This document shows, piece after piece, positions 57,815 through 64,000 of a stretch of DNA of 64,000 nucleotides. Position numbers and translations under genes: made by a program. The notes beneath the pieces were generated by a model. It worked only from the letters and a program-made list of their open reading frames with translations. It was not told where the DNA came from and did not search any database. Numbering within the stretch: position 1 is the first letter of the stretch; every line of letters starts with the position of its first letter. The DNA is from Lysobacter niastensis (GTDB lineage: Bacteria; Pseudomonadota; Gammaproteobacteria; Xanthomonadales; Xanthomonadaceae), in NCBI RefSeq assembly GCF_015453285.1, contig NZ_JADLZT010000001.1:372001-436000 (forward strand). Direction: 5' to 3'.

Positions 57815-58207
57815 GTGCGTCCAGACTTTTCAATGATTCGTCGAGTGTTGCGGACAACCCCGCGCACGTCAACGCGAATACATGGTGGTCTTGGGTGGGC
57901 TCGCGAGCCGGGTGCCCGCCGGCGTGCGGCTTGCTCTCGGTCCGTCATGCGGGGAAATGTGATTCTTACTAAATGTGATTTTCTTGAGTTGCTCAAGTAA
58001 AAAAATATTTCGCCGTTAAGATAATCTGTAAATTAATTACAAACGAACACCTATTAATTGTGATTTTTGAGAAGGTCACAATTCGTTCGGCTTTCCTGGG
58101 GTGCGAGCCGCTGGTTCGCGTATGCAAGTCGGATGAGTGGACCCGCCGCGTCGGCAAGGTTTCGCGTGCGCGAGGCGTACGCCCATCGTGTCGCTTTCGG
58201 TAAACAC
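57815..58207. promoter_or_regulatory. AT-rich, repeat-laden divergent control region
   Basis: About 140 bases (57945-58085) are far more AT-rich than anything else in the window. They contain AAATGTGATT twice (57955 and 57971) and a third TTGTGATT (58058). There is also an 8-bp inverted repeat AATTGTGA / TCACAATT (58056-58063 and 58076-58083, 12-base spacer) and CTTGAG-TTG-CTCAAG (57983-57997). The TGTGA/TCACA elements recall CRP/Clp half-sites but with wider spacing. They separate the receiver-like gene from the GTPase gene. Confidence 0.6.
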
Positions 58208-58711
58208 ATGAAGTCGAAATCGTTCAAGATCTGTGTGCTCGGTGAGTTCGCCGTCGGAAAAACCAGTACGGTCGCGAGGTGCGTGCGCAACACGTTCAGC
58301 GAGGTCTATCTGACCACCGTGGGGGTCAAGGTCGACAGCAGGAGCCTGAGCCTTTCTGCAGACCAGGAGGTGCGCCTGGTGCTGTGGGATATCGCAGGGT
58401 CCAACACGCTGGACCAGGTGCGAACGAATTACATCCTGGGAGCGCACGCACTTCTTCTCGTCGCGGACGGAACAAGGGAGCCCACGGTTGCGACTGCGCT
58501 CGGGCTGCGGGATCAGGCGCAAGTAATACTGGAGAGGGATCTGCCCAGCGTACTGATGCTGAACAAAGCCGACCTCGTCGGCGAGTGGAGCGTGCCGCTT
58601 GGCCGCATCCGGGAGGTCGAACACGAACTTCCGATCATTTCCGCCAGCGCCAAGACCGGTGAGGGCGTCGAGGAGGCGTTGCGCGAACTGGTCAAGGCGT
58701 TGATGCCGTGA
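58208..58711 (+). CDS. Ras/Rab-like small GTPase
   Basis: A 167-residue small GTPase. Motifs: P-loop GEFAVGKT (12-19), switch I Thr36/37 (LTTVG), switch II DIAG (61-64), NKAD (119-122) and SAK (147-149). The catalytic Gln that follows DxxG in Ras and Rab is Ser65, so hydrolysis may need a partner. No C-terminal lipidation Cys. The start is set at 58208 by homology; the ribosome-binding site is weak and an upstream in-frame extension is implausible. Its stop overlaps the next gene (GTGA). Resembles bacterial MglA/Rup-type GTPases only at motif level. Confidence 0.9.
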   Translation: MKSKSFKICVLGEFAVGKTSTVARCVRNTFSEVYLTTVGVKVDSRSLSLSADQEVRLVLWDIAGSNTLDQVRTNYILGAHALLLVADGTREPTVATALGLRDQAQVILERDLPSVLMLNKADLVGEWSVPLGRIREVEHELPIISASAKTGEGVEEALRELVKALMP

Positions 58712-59892
58712 GAGCCCGGAAACGCTCTAAGGCTGCGCACGATGTTTCGGCAGTCGCCAGGCCGCCGCTGGTGGTGACGATCGACAGCTCCGGTCGTGTC
58801 GTCGACATGGTGGGCGACCCCGGCATGTTTGCGGACGATGGATCGGATGAATCACACGTCGTCCAATGCCTGCTCGACCTGCTCGAGGGCACAGATGGAC
58901 ATGCCGAAGTGCTGCACTCTGTCGAACTGGCGCCGGGACGATACGCCGACATCCATATCGTGTCGGAAGGCGATCTGCGCCATTTCGTCCTGCTGGATGC
59001 CAGCGAAGTCATGCAGGCATTGCAGCGCTCGCAGCAGGTGGGCCACGACGCCGCCCTTGGCCAGGAGCGCGAGCGGCGCGCACTGCGGCATCCCGCCAAC
59101 GAGCGGATCGCACGCCACGGCGCCCCTTTTCGCTTTGGCGCAGGTCTGTTCGCGGCAATCGCAACTGAGATGCGCGAATCGCTGGCAGTGCTGGCCGGTC
59201 ACTCCCGCATGCTGGCCAGACACTGTGAGGACGATGAGATCGCGCTCCGGTCGGTGGCGGCCATCCAGCATGCAGCGGTGCGCCTGGATGCGCTTTCGTC
59301 GAACGGTTTGATCGCGTTGGGCGGGCTAGCAGCAGGTGGCCGGGAGCCGGGCGTGGTGAATCTGCAGCAACTGGCCGCATTCCTCCATGACGCGTTCGCC
59401 TTGCATGCCAACGGGCGGGGAATCGGCTTCGAGGTTCAGGTGACTCGTTCCCGTACGCTCGTCGAGCTCGATGATGTCTCGTTCCGACAGGTGTTGATGA
59501 ACCTGCTCATTCATGCCCTTGACGGCATGAGCCATGGAGAGCTGATGTTGTCCTTGTCGCCAGGCACCCGCCACATGGAGGTGGAAATCTCGGCGGAACC
59601 GGATGGTTTCAAGGCGTCGCACTTCGGCCCCTTGATCACGACCAGTGAGGTGCTTCATTCCAATTCCATGGGAAGCCTCGAACTTGCCGTCAGTCAGCAG
59701 ATCCTGCGCAGAATGGATGCACGGATAGAGCTCGTTCCGGCAGCGCAAGGGGGCTACCTCGTCTGGTTCCGCATCCCGGTTCGCCAATCCGAAAACGAAG
59801 GTGCGGCGGACCCGAAGACCGTCGCGGTAGCTGTGACCGAGGCGAATCGGGAGCCGCTCGACTCGGTGCTGTTGGAACTGGGGCAACTGTAG
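58708..59892 (+). CDS. PAS-containing histidine-kinase-like protein lacking catalytic motifs
   Basis: A 394-residue protein built like a sensor kinase: PAS-like N-terminus (about 20-98), helical linker, DHp-like segment (about 145-200) and ATPase-like domain (about 218-358). The phosphoacceptor His is Thr153 (IATEMRESL against HEMRTPL). The N-box Asn is His269 (NLLIHA). The G1 box reads EPDGF and the G2 box SMGSLEL, so both glycine loops are lost. The fold is kept, which points to a binding rather than a phosphorylating role. It starts at GTG overlapping the GTPase stop. Confidence 0.85.
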   Translation: MRARKRSKAAHDVSAVARPPLVVTIDSSGRVVDMVGDPGMFADDGSDESHVVQCLLDLLEGTDGHAEVLHSVELAPGRYADIHIVSEGDLRHFVLLDASEVMQALQRSQQVGHDAALGQERERRALRHPANERIARHGAPFRFGAGLFAAIATEMRESLAVLAGHSRMLARHCEDDEIALRSVAAIQHAAVRLDALSSNGLIALGGLAAGGREPGVVNLQQLAAFLHDAFALHANGRGIGFEVQVTRSRTLVELDDVSFRQVLMNLLIHALDGMSHGELMLSLSPGTRHMEVEISAEPDGFKASHFGPLITTSEVLHSNSMGSLELAVSQQILRRMDARIELVPAAQGGYLVWFRIPVRQSENEGAADPKTVAVAVTEANREPLDSVLLELGQL

Positions 59893-60080
59893 TGGTGGCA
59901 CCGACCACGGAGCTGGAGCGCGTTCCGACGATGATGATCGGCGCGGAGGAGGTCTCGGCAGGGGAGGCGGGCTGGGTATCGGATGGCGTTCGCATCAGCG
60001 TCGCGACTGGTGACGACCGGCAGACGTTGTATGACGCTGTCCCGGCCATGCTTTCAAATGTACCGGGCAAAGCGGGATGA
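59892..60080 (+). CDS. Coupled 62-codon ORF between pseudokinase and LysR genes
   Basis: A 62-residue acidic ORF, starting at a GTG that shares a base with the pseudokinase stop (TAGTG) and ending in an ATGA overlap with the LysR gene. It fills the gap exactly, which suggests translational coupling. Sequence (ELERVPTMMIGAEEVSAGE; DDRQTLYDAVPAML) matches nothing I know and has no predicted membrane segment. It could equally be a chance frame over a promoter for lysR. Confidence 0.4.
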   Translation: MVAPTTELERVPTMMIGAEEVSAGEAGWVSDGVRISVATGDDRQTLYDAVPAMLSNVPGKAG

Positions 60081-60964
60081 TCCAGATCATCGACATGACG
60101 GCGTTCGTCACCGTGGTGCAGGTGGCGAGCTTCACCGAAGCGGCCAAGCGCCTGGAAGTGACCAAGTCGGTAGTCAGTCGACGCATCGCGGATATCGAAA
60201 GGGAGTTGGGTGTGCCGCTGCTGGATCGAGGCGCACGTGGCGGCGTCCGTCCTACCGAGGTGGGTGCTGTGTATTACGCCAAGTGCGTCCGCATCCTTGA
60301 GTCGATTCACGCTGCGAATGACTTCGTGTCCGGTTTCAACAGTCTGGTCAAGGGACGCTTGAATGTTGTCGTGCCCAGTTCCTTCGCCGACGCTCTTGTC
60401 ACTCCGTTGCTCAACCGGTTCGCAGCGTTGTACCCGGACATCTTGCTGGATGTATCGATTGGCGGCGAGGACGGCCTTGTTGACACGAACTTCGACATAG
60501 CCATCCGGGTCGGCGAAATCGATGAGCCGGACATGATTGCGCGCCCCATGGCCAGCTACCGGAACTTGTTGTGTGCAAGCCCCGGCTACCTGGATCATCG
60601 GGGAAGCCCATCTACGCCTGAGGAACTGATCGATCATGACGGCTTGGCGGATGCCGCCGTCGGGACTCCGGGCACATGGCGGTTGCAGGTCCGAGGGGAC
60701 TGGAAAGACATTCGTTACCGGGAAAAGCTGCGCAGCTCCAGTTGCCGACACTTGATCACGGCTGCATGCGGCGGCCTTGGGATTGTCATGGTGCCGGACC
60801 TGCTGGTGACGCATGAGCTGGAGTCCGGCCGTCTGCGCGCATTGCTGATGGACTATCCGGCGCCCAGCGGCTCATTGTCGGTGGTCTATCCGAAGAGCCG
60901 CCGAGCATCGCAGAAGGTGCAGAGGCTGCTCGCATTCCTGCTGGAGTCTGCGGGACGATCGTAA
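60077..60964 (+). CDS. LysR-family transcriptional regulator
   Basis: A 295-residue LTTR with an N-terminal winged helix (TEAAKRLEVTKSVVSRRIADIE) and a co-inducer-binding domain (about 92-295) with the motif GGLGIVMVPDLL. It is close to the AaeR/DsdC-like subgroup that ends in a short basic tail. It is the last gene of the GTPase-pseudokinase operon by position; normal LTTRs are divergent from their targets, and no divergent partner is seen here. The regulon is unknown. Confidence 0.93.
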   Translation: MIQIIDMTAFVTVVQVASFTEAAKRLEVTKSVVSRRIADIERELGVPLLDRGARGGVRPTEVGAVYYAKCVRILESIHAANDFVSGFNSLVKGRLNVVVPSSFADALVTPLLNRFAALYPDILLDVSIGGEDGLVDTNFDIAIRVGEIDEPDMIARPMASYRNLLCASPGYLDHRGSPSTPEELIDHDGLADAAVGTPGTWRLQVRGDWKDIRYREKLRSSSCRHLITAACGGLGIVMVPDLLVTHELESGRLRALLMDYPAPSGSLSVVYPKSRRASQKVQRLLAFLLESAGRS

Positions 60965-61260
60965 TCTTGCTCCGATGAGGCGAGCATCGCCTTGTGCCCG
61001 CATGTTCGCCAAACGCGAACACCCTGTTCGCGCGAAACCTCTCGTGTGATCCCGGGTACACATCGATCCTATGTCGCAAGGACGGCAGGCGTAACGTCGA
61101 CACCGAGCAGGGGTAGTCGACGGGGCGAGCGGGCGAAGGAGCGACAAGCACAGCCATTGGTATCGGGGGCATCCGACATCAATGGCAGTGCCAACTCATA
61201 TCAGTGCAAACAGTTTCAACAGCTTCTTCCTGGCAGTCCCCGCTGTGGGAAGTCGGCGGG
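60965..61260. other. Intergenic region after lysR
   Basis: No gene was found. A hairpin CGCGAAC-ACCCT-GTTCGCG (61014-61032) and a weak one at 60973-60989 follow the lysR stop and may end its transcript. No T-run. The remainder shows no recognisable feature; an open frame across 60992-61273 looks like a shadow. Confidence 0.45.
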
Positions 61261-61400
61261 CACACGATTGTGACGATCGTGCGCTCGTGTGGTGTCCATC
61301 TCCATCCCCTAGTGCCCGATGGACATCCGAATGTCGCTCCTGAGCGACGACCGAAGGGGGTCAATCCCCTTCGGTCCCTTTTCTTCACCGCCCGGAGGCA
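61261..61400 (+). promoter_or_regulatory. Highly structured aqpZ leader: four consecutive hairpins
   Basis: Four stem-loops follow one another: CACACGA/TCGTGTG (61261-61291), TGTCCATC/GATGGACA (61293-61325), GTCGCT/AGCGAC (61333-61348) and GACCGAAGGGG/CCCCTTCGGTC (61349-61376). The last is followed by CCCTTTTCTT and then, after 18 bases, by GGAGG and the GTG start. The fourth looks like an intrinsic terminator in the 5' leader. This could be a riboregulator (attenuator or thermosensor-like) or only the end of another transcript. Confidence 0.6.
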
Positions 61401-61402
61401 TC

Positions 61403-62095
61403 GTGAGTCGCAAGCTGATCGCCGAGATGATTGGTACTTTCTGGTTGGTACTCGGTGGCTGCGGGACCGCGATCCTGGCCGGGAATCAAGTCGGCATTCT
61501 GGGCGTTTCGGCTGCATTTGGCCTTGCCGTACTTACCGGGGCCTTTGCGTTGGGACACATCTCCGGCGCCCACTTCAACCCGGCAGTCAGCGTCGGCTTG
61601 TGGGTCGGTGGCAGGTTCCGTGGACGCGATGTGGTTCCTTACATCGTCGCGCAGGGCGCCGGCGCAATTCTTGCGGCGTCTGTGCTGTACGTGGTGGCGC
61701 AGGGATATCCCGATTTTCTCATTGAGCCACAAGCCCCCGGTGCATTCGCTAGCAACGGTTACGGGGCGCTCTCACCCGACGGTTACGCGCTTCCGGCGGC
61801 GTTCCTCGTCGAGGCGCTGCTGACTGCCAGCTTCGTGCTGGTCATCATGGCTGCGACACGGCCGCGGCCCGATGTTCCTTCCGACTTCGCCCCGCTGATC
61901 ATCGGGTTGGCTCTGACGCTGATTCACCTGGTGAGCATTCCCGTGACCAATACCTCCGTGAATCCGGCGCGATCCTCGGGCATGGCCCTGTTCGCCGGAG
62001 CCGGTGTGTTGTCGCAGCTTTGGCTGTTCTGGGCGGCCCCTTTGCTGGGCGGAGCCATTGGCGGCGCGACTTACCGGGTAATCTCGCTGGACTGA
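61403..62095 (+). CDS. aqpZ: Aquaporin Z
   Basis: A 230-residue water channel with six helices and two NPA motifs (HFNPAVSVG and SVNPARSSG). The selectivity residues of AqpZ are kept: His in [11 protein letters not shown], Thr in TNTSVNPA and Arg in NPARS. This is the water-selective type, not GlpF. It starts at GTG with GGAGG just upstream, after a structured leader. Overlapping the N-terminal reading with codons from 61319 would enter the hairpins and is rejected. Confidence 0.95.
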   Translation: MSRKLIAEMIGTFWLVLGGCGTAILAGNQVGILGVSAAFGLAVLTGAFALGHISGAHFNPAVSVGLWVGGRFRGRDVVPYIVAQGAGAILAASVLYVVAQGYPDFLIEPQAPGAFASNGYGALSPDGYALPAAFLVEALLTASFVLVIMAATRPRPDVPSDFAPLIIGLALTLIHLVSIPVTNTSVNPARSSGMALFAGAGVLSQLWLFWAAPLLGGAIGGATYRVISLD

Positions 62096-62116
62096 TGCCG
62101 CTGTGTGACGAATCGA

Positions 62117-62803
62117 TCAGTGGGCCAAGCGCGACTTCTGCGGCAGCTGACTGCGCAGGAACGCCATCTGGTCGGCCAGGATGTTGCGGTTGCTCAGAAT
62201 GAGGTGCTCGATCCAGCTCGGCCGGTATGGCACCGCCAGCAGGGGCATGCTCGCCTGCTGAGGTGTCCGGTTGCCCTTGCGGGAGTTGCAGTGGAAACAC
62301 GCCGCGACGACATTTTCCCAAATGTCACGGCCGCCCTTGGAAACGGGTACCACGTGGTCGCGCGTAAGTTGCGGGCGGTGGAATTCGCTGCCGCAGTACA
62401 GGCACAGGTGGCCGTCGCGTGCGAACAATGCCGCGTTGGTCAGTGCGGGAGTGGGATCCCACGAATGCGAGTGCGCATGACCTCGTGCTGCCACGATGGG
62501 GTGCAGGGCGATCGTGCTCTGCTGGCCGGTGCGGCGGCAGGTTCCGCCGTGGACTTCGAGGCAGGGGTCACCCAAGGTCCATGCGACAGCATCGCGCACG
62601 TACAGGCACGTTGCTTCCTGCCAGCTGATCCAGCTCAACGCGCGGCCATGTGCGTCCAGCGAAAGCAGGCGCACTGCGTTGAGGCGGGAAACGACGTTGC
62701 CCCCGGGATATGCGGAGACATCCGTGTGGGCCGGGCCAGGCTGAATGGAATCAGCAAGGGTTCCGGCTTGGACCAGGCGAAGCTTCGCTCTATCGGTCTC
62801 CAT
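62117..62803 (-). CDS. HNH endonuclease family protein
   Basis: A 228-residue protein with a C-terminal HNH domain: the Cys pairs CLYC and CFHC bind zinc, and the ββα core reads TRDHVVPVSKGGRDIWENVV with the catalytic His. The N-terminal half (about 1-120) shows a conserved VVSRLNAVRLLSLDAHGRAL-like strand region without a named domain. The type is widespread as a lone chromosomal gene in proteobacteria. No mobile-element genes flank it. The ATG has no clear ribosome-binding site; TATAAG lies about 13 bases upstream, which may mean a very short leader. Confidence 0.85.
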   Translation of the reverse strand: METDRAKLRLVQAGTLADSIQPGPAHTDVSAYPGGNVVSRLNAVRLLSLDAHGRALSWISWQEATCLYVRDAVAWTLGDPCLEVHGGTCRRTGQQSTIALHPIVAARGHAHSHSWDPTPALTNAALFARDGHLCLYCGSEFHRPQLTRDHVVPVSKGGRDIWENVVAACFHCNSRKGNRTPQQASMPLLAVPYRPSWIEHLILSNRNILADQMAFLRSQLPQKSRLAH

Positions 62804-62946
62804 CGGGGATTCAGCTTATACCCGAAAGATGACGATTTGCACACCTGGACGTGAAAGCATGCAGGGACGTTCGTTCGAGCCAGTCTTGACCTGTCGTCAC
62901 ACGGCGCTGCCCAGGGGCAGGCCCTGGGCAGCCGGGAACCTCACGG

Positions 62947-64000
62947 TCAGAATGCGTCGGCGTCGAGTGCGGTCAGGTTGTCTGCGCCGCTGACCATTGC
63001 TGCCGCGTGAGCTTGTGTCCGCGGGAGGATGCGGGCGAAGTAGAACCTGGCCGTTTCGCGCTTGGCGGCCTTGAACGAGGCTGACTGCGAAGATGCTTCG
63101 CTGGCGGCCACGCTGCGAGCCCACCAATAGGCGAGCGCCACATAGCCTGAGTACATCAGGTAGTCGTATGACGCCGCACCGATCTCTTCGGCATTCGCCG
63201 ATGCACGCCTGCCGATCTGCATCGTCAGTTCCTGCCACTGAGCGGCCTTCTCGCGAAGTGGGCCCAGGAGGTCGGCAAGCGCCGGATGGTCCGCTTGTTC
63301 GTCGCAGAAGCGGGTGATTCGTTCGAGGAACACCTTCAAGCCCGCGCCTTGCGTTTGCATGACCTTGCGGCCCAGCAGGTCGAGGGCCTGGATGCCAGTG
63401 GTCCCCTCGTACAGGGTGGTGATGCGGGCATCGCGTGCGAGCTGCTCCATGCCGTGTTCGGCGATATAGCCGTGACCGCCGAAGCATTGCAGTGCGTGAT
63501 ACGTGCACTCCACGCCCCATTCCGTCAGGCAGGCCTTCACGATGGGGGTGACGAAGCCGAGCAGGGCGTCGGCTTGTTCTCTCTCGGCAGCATCCTCGGC
63601 GTGCGTGGCTATGTCGACCTGCAGCGCGGCGTCATAGCCCATGAGCCGGCCACCTTCGACGAGGGCTTTGCAGGTGAGCAGCATGCGGCGCACGTCCGGA
63701 TGCACGATGATGGGGTCGGCCGGCTTGTCCGGATACTTCGGGCCGGACAGGGAACGCATTTGCAAGCGCTCACGTGAATAGCGCAAGGCGTTCTGCAAAG
63801 CGCGGTCCGACAGTCCGAGTCCCTGCAGTCCGACGGCGAGGCGTGCGGTGTTCATCATGACGAACATCGCCGCCAGGCCCTTGTGCGGTTTCCCGACCAG
63901 GTAGCCTTGCGCGCCGTCGAAGTTCATGACGCAGGTGGCAGAGCCGTGGATGCCCATCTTGTGCTCGAGGCTTCCGCAGCGAACGGCGTTGGCCTCTCCG
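62947..64000 (-). CDS. Acyl-CoA dehydrogenase, 5' end beyond the window
   Basis: The C-terminal 351 residues of an acyl-CoA dehydrogenase; the reading frame continues past the right edge. GSLEHKMGIHGSATCVMNFDGA and LYEGTTGIQALDLLGRKV place it in the ACAD family with the long C-terminal domain (FadE-like AcdB/C group). It oxidises acyl-CoA to enoyl-CoA with FAD in fatty-acid degradation. The catalytic Glu is likely in LYEGTTG. The start and FAD-binding N-terminus are outside the window. Confidence 0.93.
   Translation of the reverse strand, partial: GEANAVRCGSLEHKMGIHGSATCVMNFDGAQGYLVGKPHKGLAAMFVMMNTARLAVGLQGLGLSDRALQNALRYSRERLQMRSLSGPKYPDKPADPIIVHPDVRRMLLTCKALVEGGRLMGYDAALQVDIATHAEDAAEREQADALLGFVTPIVKACLTEWGVECTYHALQCFGGHGYIAEHGMEQLARDARITTLYEGTTGIQALDLLGRKVMQTQGAGLKVFLERITRFCDEQADHPALADLLGPLREKAAQWQELTMQIGRRASANAEEIGAASYDYLMYSGYVALAYWWARSVAASEASSQSASFKAAKRETARFYFARILPRTQAHAAAMVSGADNLTALDADAF

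Overview
The window is a GC-rich (about two thirds G+C by eye), gene-dense stretch of chromosome. It looks like a member of the Xanthomonadaceae, close to Lysobacter or Xanthomonas. The evidence is the petABC-sspA-sspB order, an Oar-like TonB-dependent receptor, a phoH-ybeY-corC-DUF4105-corA block, the thrS-infC-rpmI-rplT-pheST-ihfA-merR translation operon, and many overlaps in which a start codon and the preceding stop share bases. No prophage, insertion sequence or CRISPR array is visible. The genus is an inference from gene content, not a proven assignment.

Layout. 1-10 kb: a secreted S9 peptidase, the CstA/YbdD peptide or pyruvate uptake pair, then a minus-strand series phoH-ybeY-corC-DUF4105-corA. 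10-15.6 kb: a TetR regulator with an AT-rich palindrome at its promoter, a HlyD/ABC/permease exporter and a secreted amidohydrolase. 15.6-24 kb: miaB, a lytic transglycosylase, the cytochrome bc1 complex (petABC), sspA-sspB, a DUF3301 protein and a double-FHA membrane protein. 24-33.9 kb: nadC with a Trm112-like protein, purEK, sodB, a monothiol glutaredoxin-SDR-marC operon, a 1059-aa TonB-dependent receptor and ppnN. 33.9-40.6 kb: a minor-pilin island (pilE-like, fimT, pilW, and unusually large pilX-like and pilV-like proteins) ending at tRNA-Asn and another GspH/FimT pilin.

40.7-51.3 kb is the information-processing core: uvrB, tRNA-Val, thrS, infC (ATC start), rpmI, rplT, pheS, pheT, ihfA, a MerR regulator and tRNA-Pro. 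The thrS leader carries a short ORF with three consecutive Thr codons followed by mutually exclusive hairpins, so it reads as a transcription attenuator. A near-consensus promoter separates infC from rpmI. 51.3-56.7 kb: a small hypothetical, a GumN/TraB-family protein, an orphan metallo-beta-lactamase-fold hydrolase and dxs.

56.7-61 kb is the most unusual part. A receiver-like protein is divergent from an operon encoding a Ras/Rab-like small GTPase, a histidine-kinase-like protein that has lost every catalytic motif, a coupled 62-codon ORF and a LysR regulator. The shared intergenic region is strikingly AT-rich and full of repeats. 61-64 kb: aquaporin Z behind a leader with four back-to-back hairpins, an HNH endonuclease, and an acyl-CoA dehydrogenase that runs off the right edge.
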